From Verrucomicrobiaceae bacterium (GTDB lineage: Bacteria > Verrucomicrobiota > Verrucomicrobiia > Verrucomicrobiales > Verrucomicrobiaceae), in contig JABTUN010000003.1 of assembly GCA_015075365.1 (NCBI GenBank), forward strand, positions 913,060-977,059: a DNA stretch of 64,000 bases, given 5' to 3'. Every line of letters starts with the position of its first letter. The stretch's first letter is position 1. The translations under genes and the position numbers were made by a program. Below are positions 26,401-33,941 of this stretch, in pieces. Below the pieces are notes generated by a model. The model saw nothing but the letters and a program-made list of their open reading frames with translations. It was not told where the DNA came from and made no database searches.

Positions 26401-28278
26401 TCCACCCTTCCTCCCGACACACGCTGGACGACGCTGGACCTGGCTCAGGCAGCAGACGGCACCTTCATCGCCCCAGTCCGTGAGATGGATGTGAGCGGCT
26501 CTCCGGGTGCGCTGTTGATTTCCGCCGATGGCATCAAATGGGCACGCGCCAGTGGCAATGCCGACGTGGGACTCAATGCCAAAACCATGGTTTTTGGAGC
26601 GGGCCGCATGGTGAGCGTGGAAAACAACGGCGTCGTCCGCCGCAGCGCGTCGTTTTACCCCGCCAACAGCAATCCAGTGCCGAACTTCACCCTGGCACCT
26701 GCCACCGGCTCTGCCAGGCAGGTGACCACCTTCACCGCCAGCGCCACGGACAGCAATGGAGATCCGCTCACCTATGTCTGGGATTTTGGCCCGCATACAG
26801 ACATGCAGCATGGCGGAACGAGCGCGATGTTCTTCCCCTTCGGCACTTCGCAAACCATCACCCTCCGAGTCCTCGATGGTCGCGGCGGCGTGTCCACCCT
26901 GACTCACAACATCACCGTGTCTGATCCGGCACGCACCTTCACCAATCGCACGACCACAGCCACAGGCCGCTTCACCGCCATCACCTCGGGCGGAGGCCGT
27001 GTGGTTGCCGTGGGGCAAGATTCCCCGGGCCTCTTTACTGGCCCCTACGCCTGGTCCACCGACGGAATCACCTGGACCAGCGGGACTCTGGGGAACAATG
27101 TTCACATGGCAGCAATCACCCATGACGGCAGCAAGTTCATTGCAGTGGGAAGAGACTATGACTTCGGCATCAACGCATGGGTAGGGAAGATCATCACCTC
27201 TCCAGACGGTGCCACATGGACCACCCGTTTTATGGGGGGCAAGCCTCTTCGTGCCATTGCCGTGGGCAGCAGGCATGTCGCGGCTGGGGAATCCGGTGAA
27301 GTTGTCACCTCCACGGATGGCATCACCTGGAGTTCCTCCAACATCGGAGCCTTCGCCCCCTACCGGTTTGACGGTTTGTCCTGGAACGGCAGCGTGTTTC
27401 TCCTCACCGGCTTAACTCCGAACAACGGAGGTGCCCAGGCATGGGTTAGTTCTGATGCCAGCAATTGGCATTCCCGCAGCTCAGGAATCGGCGTCGAAAG
27501 CTGGCAGGACTTGCGCAAAAGCGCCTGGCTCAATGACCGCTTTGTCGCCAGCGGCTGGTATTCCAAGCTGCGTGTTTCGACCAACAATGGCGACACCTTC
27601 ACCACCACGCGCACCAACATCGAGAATCAGGAAGGTTTTGCCTATGGAGCCGGTGTGTACCTGACGGTCGGCATCGACAAATCAAACGGTGACGCGGATG
27701 TGGATGTCATGTCCCTGGACGGCAAGACTTGGTATTCCTACCCGGCTGGCACCACCACGGACCGCTATGCCGCCACCTTCTTCAACAACACCTTCATCAC
27801 CGTGGGAGATAACGGCAGCATCCGGCAGAGTGACGTCATCTCTCCCGCCAACGCGGCCTACAGCTCCTGGTATGCCACCCATTTCCCAGGCTCCGGTGTG
27901 GCCTCCCTGCCTGAAAGTGACCCGGATAACGATGGCCTCAGCAACTTCGCCGAGTACGCGTTGAATCTGCCGCCAGGAAAATCCACCGGCGCTGTCACCG
28001 AAGGCACCACTCAAGGTGGCCGTGGCTGGATCAGGTTCACTCTGCCCGCCCCGGCCCGCCCGGACATCCGCTACACGATTGAAGGAACTTCAACCCTCAG
28101 CGGCACTTGGACCGTCATCGCCCGTAAAGATGGCGAGTCCGCCTGGACATGGCTGGCTGGTGGCACGCAGCGCATGAACATCGGCGCGCCAGCTGGCGGC
28201 AGTTCCATCGTAGAGGTTGGTTCTCCTGATGGGCAAAACGAGGGCTACTTCATCCGGCTGAGAGTCTTAAGGCTATGA
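23428..28278 (+). CDS. Large secreted metzincin-like metalloprotease with PKD and beta-propeller repeats
   Basis: 1616-residue exported protein. It starts MSVHRPPRRLAAVVMPLILLTSIIGYVLS, a signal or anchor helix; the in-frame start at 23341 would lack a signal context. Residues about 30-330 are a prodomain-like helical region. The zinc site HEFGHNYGVLH begins at residue 492 (H492, E493, H496, H502), the HExxHxxGxxH of metzincins; the family resembles M6/M11 or reprolysin-like peptidases. After it come two copies of a module: a PKD-like domain (beginning NTAPVAGSISGP and NSNPVPNFTLAP) followed by a propeller-like set of FxxxWS/TSxDGxTW repeats. The C-terminus contains a DPDNDGLSNFAEYALN segment common in Verrucomicrobia. 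It is divergent from the sigma/kinase pair. Substrate unknown. Confidence 0.82.
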   Translation: MSVHRPPRRLAAVVMPLILLTSIIGYVLSQKALSPSSPAPAGMTTEATVKPSGPFRTTQPLASTARKPAPPPDDAATVPAFRNWLSQYQAADEAGRAALVNEGSELAAQRRVRMARLIRENPAQALSEALRLHEYAALPDEVKAHVERPFSETAAYHYYPVCGAPAGVSDHIARLHLKDGGLDAYSYGQRQGLMSKLAVPVQGITLDDAAAIHDTALRALEPAEIATAREMFPSAQKDPTRSFVTGEPIVGAPLVALAGGELYHMADQAELKQLNDAIAELEALPGPQAGSDVLHYASPAPGGAGAPPAEDGQGFDFAAAKASSLSAASAWTLNEKRVFMIRVDFSDRAGEPFTQAATASNLNGPISDQIRAMSYGRTWIAGTVSANTYRMPQTSAHYINGPEDRNEQMLRDARNTFRANRHGADATVNIGNVSNTGTGGGSGLGDYDIVGVLFTSMQMTAGEGVNRGVYGGLAGGGDLWMQGSIDNNLFIHEFGHNYGVLHSGFWQTTDGSVTGAGNNVEYGDDYDIMGRGIAPQGHFNMQAKARLDWLSSTEWHDATALGSATYRIYRIDDQFTTGTPRGVRITRNATAGIEEYFWLGYRPAYAPLPHFERGAYMQWQRPGLIFSTLLDTTPATSGVKKDAPLALGRTFADATSNVFVTPLGIGGSGAESYLDVRVNFGPYPGNTAPVAGSISGPSTLPARTSATYSVSATDANGDNLAYYWITGDGSVADNLSSITQNWIVGGTYTLDLTVSDMKGGTHNVTKTVTVTDPLDTWTTGTVGSNVGLQDLVYGKGRFITSEAWGDDVFTSWDGDTWTRVDRLPDMDHVRFAYGADVFVAAGTRNSDSTKAHVCWSNDGRLWHNVDHLPSVPPVKAITYGNGRFLALGEDGSLLSSTDGRTWSGGLVSGAPDFRFVVWSGSGWVALSANPAGGPQIVWTSPDASGWTQRGPVAGETFKEVFKLRSFGGVCYALGWYMGVRYSTDGGVTWQDSTLPPDTRWTTLDLAQAADGTFIAPVREMDVSGSPGALLISADGIKWARASGNADVGLNAKTMVFGAGRMVSVENNGVVRRSASFYPANSNPVPNFTLAPATGSARQVTTFTASATDSNGDPLTYVWDFGPHTDMQHGGTSAMFFPFGTSQTITLRVLDGRGGVSTLTHNITVSDPARTFTNRTTTATGRFTAITSGGGRVVAVGQDSPGLFTGPYAWSTDGITWTSGTLGNNVHMAAITHDGSKFIAVGRDYDFGINAWVGKIITSPDGATWTTRFMGGKPLRAIAVGSRHVAAGESGEVVTSTDGITWSSSNIGAFAPYRFDGLSWNGSVFLLTGLTPNNGGAQAWVSSDASNWHSRSSGIGVESWQDLRKSAWLNDRFVASGWYSKLRVSTNNGDTFTTTRTNIENQEGFAYGAGVYLTVGIDKSNGDADVDVMSLDGKTWYSYPAGTTTDRYAATFFNNTFITVGDNGSIRQSDVISPANAAYSSWYATHFPGSGVASLPESDPDNDGLSNFAEYALNLPPGKSTGAVTEGTTQGGRGWIRFTLPAPARPDIRYTIEGTSTLSGTWTVIARKDGESAWTWLAGGTQRMNIGAPAGGSSIVEVGSPDGQNEGYFIRLRVLRL

Positions 28279-28434
28279 GGAAGGCCCCAGGTGCGGCACC
28301 TTGAAAGCTGTCGGCAAGGCTTCGATAATTGGCTGGGGTCGTCCGGACGGACAGAGCTCCCGTGTGATTGCTGATTGACGCGTCCGGCGTGTCCGTGGCA
28401 AGCATGGGGCCGTGATGACGTCCCGGTCTCCCGC

Positions 28435-29181
28435 ATGAGCACGCACCTTCAGATTTTGCAGGCGCTTCTGGCGTTTTTCGGGCAGTTGCCGGTGCCTTCT
28501 TCGTGGCGCAGACCGGTCGTGGACCGCGTGGCGCGGCAGATCGTCTTCGCCGGTGTCGGCGCGCTGCCTTTGCTGGCCCTGATTGCCGCCGGACTCGGTG
28601 TTTTGGCCGCGCAGCAGGGGGAACTGTGGCTGACTTACACCCGGCGCGCAGATCTGATGCATGCGGTGCTGGACACCGGCCTCGTGCGCGAGGTGGCACC
28701 GCTCCTGAGTGTGCTGCTGGCCCTGGCCACCAACGGCGCGCCGATGTGCGCCGAGATGGCGATGATGCGAGTGAACCGCGAAATCGTCGTGCTGCGCTGC
28801 CAGGGCGTCTGCGAGTTTGGCTACCTGGTTTTTCCACGCATGCTGGGCCTGGCGCTGGCCTGCTGCTGCGGCGCGGTCGTGCTGGCCGCGCTGGCGCTGC
28901 TGGTTTGCAGCGCGCGCCTTTCCTCTGCGCTGGGGGGCGAGACCGTGACGGAAATCATGCGCCGCTTTTTGCTGGAACTCGACGGCCGCCACCTTGTGTG
29001 GATGCTCGTCAAGGCAGGCTTGGGCGGTCTCATCATCGCGGCGGTGGCCTGCACGACCGGGCTTTCCGCCGGGGATGCGCGCACGGAGGTGCCGCGCATG
29101 GTTTCCAGCGCCATGACCGCCGCGCTAACCTGGCTCACCTTGGGCTGGATTCTCATCACCGCCGCCAGCCATCTGCCATGA
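28435..29181 (+). CDS. MlaE-like permease of an MCE lipid ABC transporter
   Basis: 248-residue inner-membrane protein with five or so helices, the permease subunit of an MCE (mammalian cell entry) lipid transport system. The conserved core is visible as LMHAVLDTGLVREVAPLLSVLLALATNGAPMCAEMAMMRVNREIVVLR, matching the MlaE consensus around the coupling helix; the middle of that block (RV, where MlaE usually has EI/EV and an acidic dipeptide) is degenerate. The ATG at 28435 is preferred over 28375, which adds a polar leader. Its stop overlaps the next gene by 4 bases (ATGA at 29178). Together with the two genes downstream it makes an Mla-like operon moving lipids between inner and outer membranes. 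Confidence 0.85.
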   Translation: MSTHLQILQALLAFFGQLPVPSSWRRPVVDRVARQIVFAGVGALPLLALIAAGLGVLAAQQGELWLTYTRRADLMHAVLDTGLVREVAPLLSVLLALATNGAPMCAEMAMMRVNREIVVLRCQGVCEFGYLVFPRMLGLALACCCGAVVLAALALLVCSARLSSALGGETVTEIMRRFLLELDGRHLVWMLVKAGLGGLIIAAVACTTGLSAGDARTEVPRMVSSAMTAALTWLTLGWILITAASHLP

Positions 29182-29879
29182 ACTCCATGTCCAGCACGCG
29201 CGCGCCTCTGCCGCTGACCTTGAGCGGCCTTGGGTTTCCTGCACTGAATGTGCCATCAGTGAGCCTGGAGCTGCTGCCCGGTGCCAGCACAGCCTTGATC
29301 CTGCCGGAGGAGGAACTGGCCGCCCTGGAAGCCCTCCTATGCGGACTGCCAGCGGAGGTGCGTGGCACGGCAGGCATCCGAGGTCTTGATCCTGGCGGGG
29401 AAGGGGTGTGGAACGGTCCTCTGGCCGGCCGGGTGGCGCGCACGTTTTCGCCGCTGTTTGGCGGAGGCTGCTGGCTGGAAAACCTGGATGTGGATGAAAA
29501 CATGCTGCTGGCCGCCCTCATGCGCGGCGAACGCCACGCCACCGCTCGCGCGCGTGCGCTGGCGCTGGCACGGCGGTTTGGTCTCGACTTGCTGCCGGAG
29601 GGGCGGCGCGGAAACACGCCTTCCGGCACGCTCACCGTCTGCCAGTGGGTGCGCGCGTTCCTGATGGAGGAGGCGGAGTTGTTTTTGATGATCGACTGCC
29701 TGCGCAAAGCGCCGCCGGAAGCCATGAAAGCGCTTGGTCAGGCCTCGCGTGAGCGCCGTCAGCGGGGGGCGGCCTTTTTCTGGCTGCTGCCCGCGCTCGA
29801 TCCCGCGCAGGCCGATGCTTTGGGAGTGGACACCATCCTTGATCCCGTCAACCTGACTCCCGCCGCGCCTCACTCATGA
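29178..29879 (+). CDS. Degenerate ABC ATPase-like protein in the MlaF position
   Basis: 233-residue protein between an MlaE-like permease and an MCE protein, translationally coupled to both by 4-base ATGA overlaps. It can be aligned along its length with MlaF: VSLELLPGASTALIL corresponds to the strand before Walker A, FSPLFGGGCWLENLDVDENMLLAALMRG to the Q-loop and its Asn, PSGTLTVCQWVRAF to the LSGG signature and helix, and ELFLMID to Walker B. But the GxxGxGK[ST] P-loop is replaced by ILPEEELAALEALL, the signature is PSGT, the Walker B Glu is absent, and the H-loop His is gone. It therefore should not hydrolyse ATP. Homology is inferred from position and spacing, not from identity scores. 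Confidence 0.72.
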   Translation: MNSMSSTRAPLPLTLSGLGFPALNVPSVSLELLPGASTALILPEEELAALEALLCGLPAEVRGTAGIRGLDPGGEGVWNGPLAGRVARTFSPLFGGGCWLENLDVDENMLLAALMRGERHATARARALALARRFGLDLLPEGRRGNTPSGTLTVCQWVRAFLMEEAELFLMIDCLRKAPPEAMKALGQASRERRQRGAAFFWLLPALDPAQADALGVDTILDPVNLTPAAPHS

Positions 29880-31000
29880 GCAAGCCGTTCCAATTCCGAC
29901 ATGCCCGCCTGCTGGCTGGTGCCTTGATCCTCGGCTGCGCGGGCATCCTCATCACGGCCCTGCTGCATTCGCGCGGGTTTGACGCGCTGCTCGACTGGGA
30001 GCCGCACCGGCATGTGCGCGTGCAACTGACGCTGCCGGGACTCCTTCCGGCGGAAGCCGCCCGCACCGATGACTTCCATGTCGAGAGTCCGCGCCGCATG
30101 CTCGTCCGCGGATCGCGCGTGGAGGTGCTCGGACAGACCATCGGCATCGTGGAGGACGTGTGGCTAGGCCGCGCTGACGGCGCACCCTGGCCGCAGGACC
30201 AGCCTGTGAGGCATGACGACTGCCGCATCATCGGCAGGCTCAAGATCCGCGGCGATTTCGCGCGGCTCGTCAAAAAAGACTCCGTCATCCTCCTGCGCGA
30301 AGATCTGGCGGGTTTTGGCAGCGTCTTTCTCGACATCCTGCCTGGCGGGCAGGATGAGCTTTTGGAGGAAAAGGGTGCTCCGCTGGCCGTGATCCGCGCG
30401 GAAAGCCCCCGCAGTGCCGTGGAGCGCATGGCTGGCGCGGTGGGGCAGCAGATCTCCGGCCTCGTGACACGCCTTTCGGGTTTGCACGACGACATCAAGC
30501 CCCTCCTGCAAAAAGATGGCGAGGTGCAGCGCACCCTGCTCGAGGCGGCGACGCAAATGAAGGCTCTGGCCGCCGAATCGCGCCGTCTCATCGAAAACGC
30601 CGACAAAACAAGCGCCTCCTTCCTCCGCATGGCCGACTCTTACAAGCTGGAGGAGCAAATGCGCGCCGATGTGGCTGCCACCGCGGCCGACATCCGCCGT
30701 CTGGCACAAAAGCTCGGCTCATTGGATGTGGGGAACATGCACAAGCAACTCCTCGAAACCGTGGCCGCCTTTGAAAAGTCCGCTCTGGCGCTCGAAGAGA
30801 CCGGAAAATCCTTCCGCGACACGAGCGAGGGCCTGCAAAAGACCTGGCTGCTGCGGGGTCCCATGAAAGAGGTGGAAAAAGAGAAGATCCGCGCAGTTCC
30901 CGGCCCTGTGCCGCCTCAAAAATCAACAGCGCCACCGCCACCCTCCAAGCCGGAGGAAGCGCCCGGATTTTGGAAACGCATCTTCAGCCAGCCAAAGTGA
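29876..31000 (+). CDS. MCE-domain protein (MlaD-like)
   Basis: 374-residue periplasmic protein held by an N-terminal membrane helix (ARLLAGALILGCAGILITALL). Its MCE domain is recognised by SRVEVLGQTIGIVEDVWLGR in the first third, where the canonical G-x-x-V-x-x-L-G-I-x-V-G pattern sits. The rest is a long helical, coiled-coil-like region (EAATQMKALAAESRRLIENADKTSASFLRMADSYKLEEQ) and a Pro-rich C-terminus. It resembles MlaD-type subunits that form a ring contacting the permease. It begins on the ATGA overlap with the degenerate ATPase. It likely carries phospholipid between the membranes, but no MlaC shuttle or MlaB gene is nearby. Confidence 0.83.
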   Translation: MSKPFQFRHARLLAGALILGCAGILITALLHSRGFDALLDWEPHRHVRVQLTLPGLLPAEAARTDDFHVESPRRMLVRGSRVEVLGQTIGIVEDVWLGRADGAPWPQDQPVRHDDCRIIGRLKIRGDFARLVKKDSVILLREDLAGFGSVFLDILPGGQDELLEEKGAPLAVIRAESPRSAVERMAGAVGQQISGLVTRLSGLHDDIKPLLQKDGEVQRTLLEAATQMKALAAESRRLIENADKTSASFLRMADSYKLEEQMRADVAATAADIRRLAQKLGSLDVGNMHKQLLETVAAFEKSALALEETGKSFRDTSEGLQKTWLLRGPMKEVEKEKIRAVPGPVPPQKSTAPPPPSKPEEAPGFWKRIFSQPK

Positions 31001-31023
31001 GCCTTCTTCTTGATGCGAAGAGG

Positions 31024-31096
31024 TGGCTCGGGACGGAATCGAACCGCCGACACGGGGATTTTCAATCCCCTGCTCTACCGACTGAGCTACCGAGCC
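31024..31096 (-). tRNA. tRNA-Phe (GAA)
   Basis: On the minus strand the gene begins GGCTCGGTAGCTCAG at 31096 and ends with CCGAGCC plus discriminator A at 31024. The acceptor stem pairs GGCTCGG with CCGAGCC over seven bases. The D-arm GTAGCTCAGTCGGTAGAGC is normal. The anticodon arm has GGGGA-TTGAAAA-TCCCC, placing GAA in the anticodon, so it reads Phe codons. The T-arm contains GGTTCGATTCC. The genomic 3' end continues CCT, so the terminal CCA is not encoded and must be added by the nucleotidyltransferase. Confidence 0.97.
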
Positions 31097-31203
31097 TTTC
31101 CAGTTTGTGGAGCGCGGATAGTGGCGAGTCTGTCACGGCGCGCAACGTGTTTTTACCCCCATTTGTGACGAGGTTCACAGAACGCAGGAATTCATCAGCA
31201 CGG

Positions 31204-33834
31204 TCACTTCTTTAACAGCACGATCTCCTGCATGCCCCAGTTGTTTCCCGCGCCGCCCAGTTGGGTGACGCGCACATGCCGCGCGCGTTGCGCGGCAGGG
31301 AAAATCACCTCGATGAGCGGCGTGCGGCCGTCTTGAGTCACCACGGGAGGCCCCCATGACCTGCCATCCATGGACAGCTCGATTTTGAACTTGCGCGCGT
31401 AGTCCTGTGGATTGCCCTGGCTGTCGAGCACGAGGCCTGCGATGTCGGTCTCGGATGGCAGCTCGATGCTGAACCACTCTCCTCCTTTCATCGGCGCGCC
31501 GGTGGCCCAGCGGGTGGACTGGCTGTCATCCGTGGCTTTGGCGGCGTCGCCGGCGCGGTGGCTTGCCTTGAGCTTCCACTCGCTCCGGGGTTCGATCCAT
31601 TCCAGTTTTGATTTGAGGCGTTGCTTCAGCGGAGATGGAGGCGGGGCCTGGATGTGGTAATCCCGCAGCCGGCTCTCCAGCAGTTGGATCTGGTCGAGCT
31701 TCAAGACGCTGGAGTAAATGACGAGCTCCGCCAGATAACCGGAGAACTGCTCGGCGGCGGGCGCGTCTCCCTGGCCGTCCACCCCGACGAGCCTGCCCAC
31801 GGAAGCCCGGATGAGCGGTGACTTGGGCGCGTCGGTCCTGGCCGTGCCGGTGAACGCGCGTCCGTCCGAATCGCGTGCGCGCAGCTCCACGTTGCCGTTG
31901 GCGTTCCACAGGAGCGCCCACACGCAGGGCATCGTGCCATTGACGTCCTTGCTGACGATTCGCGCGGTGGCACTGCCCTGCTTGAGCTCGGCCACGATGT
32001 TTTTCTGCGCGTCCACGCGCATCACGATGCTGCCGCCCTGGTCATTCGACATGCCCAGCATGCGCACAGGCAGGGCGGTGGCGTCCGCCTGGGTGACTGC
32101 CACGATGCTGAGGCCCGGGTCGCCGAGCACAGGCTCATTGCCGAAGGGGAGTTTTCCCGCCTGCTCCTTGGGATCGACGAGTTGCAGGGCCGCCGGCTTG
32201 CCGTTCCGGGCGCGGAAATCCAGCGCGCGGCGTCCCTGTTTGGGGCCGCTGCCCGTTTTCGCGACGGGCCACTCCACCAGTTTCGGGCCGTTGCCTGCAT
32301 TCCCCGACGGGGCGCGCAGAATATTGTCGTCGCCACGCTCCGCCAAGTCCCGCCATTCGAGCACGTTTTCGTTCAGGTTGGCTGGTGCTGGCATGCCATC
32401 CGCTGTCTTGCGGGAGCTCAAAACGCCGGCATTGACGACATAAAACAGGCTGATGTTCCGGTCCGCGGGCGGATAAAGGCGTTCTTGTGGCAGTTGGAAG
32501 CTGACCTTGGGCGGTTGCGTGTCCGTGAGGCCTGAAAGCATGCCTCCACCGCCAGGCTCTGACTCTCCGCCGCCCTTGCCGCCGCTGCTGCGGAGGAAAA
32601 ACCAGGCTGCCAGGGCGGCCACGAGCACGCCACCACCGATCAGAGCCCACTTGATGCCGCCGCCAGCACCTGATCCACCCGCATGCATTTTGGCAGGCAA
32701 GCCGCGCTTTGCCGGAGTGACCGAGCCTGTCCCTGGGGAGCGTGGCGCGGGGCGCTGGGGTGCCGGAGCAAGCGGCGTGGTGATGGCCGCGACCTCCGTG
32801 ACTGCCACGGCCTCCGGGATCACCTCCACCGGCTGGGCATAGTATTCCGGCTCGATCTGCTGCGGCTGCTCCGCCACGGGAAAGTAGCCGGTGCCGACAG
32901 GCACGGAGCCGGTTCCTGGCACCGGCGCGGTGCCTGTTCCCGGATACATCATGGGCTGGCCGTAGCCGGGATACATGCCCATCCATGGCATGTAGGGTAC
33001 CATGGTGGGCACTTTTTCCCAGGCGCGGAATTCCTCAATGGCCTGCTGGGCGCTGAGGGGGCGGTCCTCCGGCTTCTGTGCCATCAGCCGCATGCACCAC
33101 GCGCCCAGCCAGGCCGGCACATGCGGTGCGACGACATGCAGCGGGATGATGTCGTGGTTGATGTGCTTGTCGATGACTTGGTTCATCGACTCCCCGTCGA
33201 AGGCCTTCTTGCCGCTCAATGCCTCGTAAAACACGCAGCCTAGTGAATAAAGGTCCGTGCGCTCGTCCACCGGCTCCCGGGTGAGCTGCTCCGGTGCCAT
33301 GTAGAAGATGGAGCCCATCACCGTGCCCTCCTGGTCCTCCGTCTGCTTGCGCGCGCGCAGGCCGGCGCGTGCCAGGCCAAAGTCGATGATCTTCGATTGC
33401 ATCCGGCCGCCGGGCAGGCGCTCGACCTTGATGTTCTCTGGCTTGATGTCCCGGTGCAGGATGTGGTGCTGGTGCGCGGCGAGCAGGCCCTCCAGCGTCT
33501 GTGAGGCCAGTTCCTTGAAGTCGTCGTAGGGCAGGGGACCGCGCGCCACCACATCGGCGAGATCCTCCCCCTGGAGGAGTTCCATCACCATGAACAGCCC
33601 CTCCGCGTCGCTGGCCACGTCAAAGATGGTCACCACGTTGGGATTGCGCAGCGAGGCGAGCGTGTCCGCCTCCCGGCGCAGTTCTGCCTCGATGGTCTTG
33701 TCCTGCGCGGCTTCATTGGCAGAGAGCAGCCGTTTCACCGCCACCCATCGCTTCAACTGGCTGTCATAAGCGCGGTACACCGCGCCGACGCCGCCTGCGC
33801 CGAGCTTTTCGTAGATTTTGTAGCGGTCCGCCAT
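31204..33834 (-). CDS. Ser/Thr protein kinase with extracytoplasmic LamG-like and discoidin (F5/8 C) domains
   Basis: 876-residue membrane kinase. Residues 1-270 hold a complete Hanks-type domain: LGAGGVGAVYRAYD, VAVKRL, HRDIKPENI, DFGLARAG and MAPEQL. A Pro/Gly-rich linker follows, with VPGTGSVPVGTG and similar motifs. One membrane helix lies near residue 395 (WALIGGGVLVAALAAWFF). Outside are a jelly-roll LamG/concanavalin-like domain (LSIVAVTQADA to LAELVIYSSVLKLDQIQLLESRL) and a C-terminal discoidin-like module (STRWATGA through HVRVTQLGG). The C-terminal part suggests a carbohydrate- or surface-binding sensor coupled to an intracellular kinase. The start at 33834 (MADRYKIYEKL) puts the kinase at the very N-terminus. 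It is divergent from a GDSL hydrolase. Confidence 0.9.
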   Translation of the reverse strand: MADRYKIYEKLGAGGVGAVYRAYDSQLKRWVAVKRLLSANEAAQDKTIEAELRREADTLASLRNPNVVTIFDVASDAEGLFMVMELLQGEDLADVVARGPLPYDDFKELASQTLEGLLAAHQHHILHRDIKPENIKVERLPGGRMQSKIIDFGLARAGLRARKQTEDQEGTVMGSIFYMAPEQLTREPVDERTDLYSLGCVFYEALSGKKAFDGESMNQVIDKHINHDIIPLHVVAPHVPAWLGAWCMRLMAQKPEDRPLSAQQAIEEFRAWEKVPTMVPYMPWMGMYPGYGQPMMYPGTGTAPVPGTGSVPVGTGYFPVAEQPQQIEPEYYAQPVEVIPEAVAVTEVAAITTPLAPAPQRPAPRSPGTGSVTPAKRGLPAKMHAGGSGAGGGIKWALIGGGVLVAALAAWFFLRSSGGKGGGESEPGGGGMLSGLTDTQPPKVSFQLPQERLYPPADRNISLFYVVNAGVLSSRKTADGMPAPANLNENVLEWRDLAERGDDNILRAPSGNAGNGPKLVEWPVAKTGSGPKQGRRALDFRARNGKPAALQLVDPKEQAGKLPFGNEPVLGDPGLSIVAVTQADATALPVRMLGMSNDQGGSIVMRVDAQKNIVAELKQGSATARIVSKDVNGTMPCVWALLWNANGNVELRARDSDGRAFTGTARTDAPKSPLIRASVGRLVGVDGQGDAPAAEQFSGYLAELVIYSSVLKLDQIQLLESRLRDYHIQAPPPSPLKQRLKSKLEWIEPRSEWKLKASHRAGDAAKATDDSQSTRWATGAPMKGGEWFSIELPSETDIAGLVLDSQGNPQDYARKFKIELSMDGRSWGPPVVTQDGRTPLIEVIFPAAQRARHVRVTQLGGAGNNWGMQEIVLLKK

Positions 33835-33941
33835 GCGTTCTGCGGGAGGGAAAATGTGACGGATGTGAGCAAAGCCCATGCGCCTGCCCTTTGGCAAGCA
33901 GGATGTTCCATCGCTGACAACTTTCCCGCCGCGCGCGGCGT

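Noticed and set aside
31100..31145. Possible promoter for tRNA-Phe (TTGCGC and TATCCG on the minus strand)
   Set aside because: The spacer is 19 bases and both hexamers are poor matches, so it is not reported as a feature.
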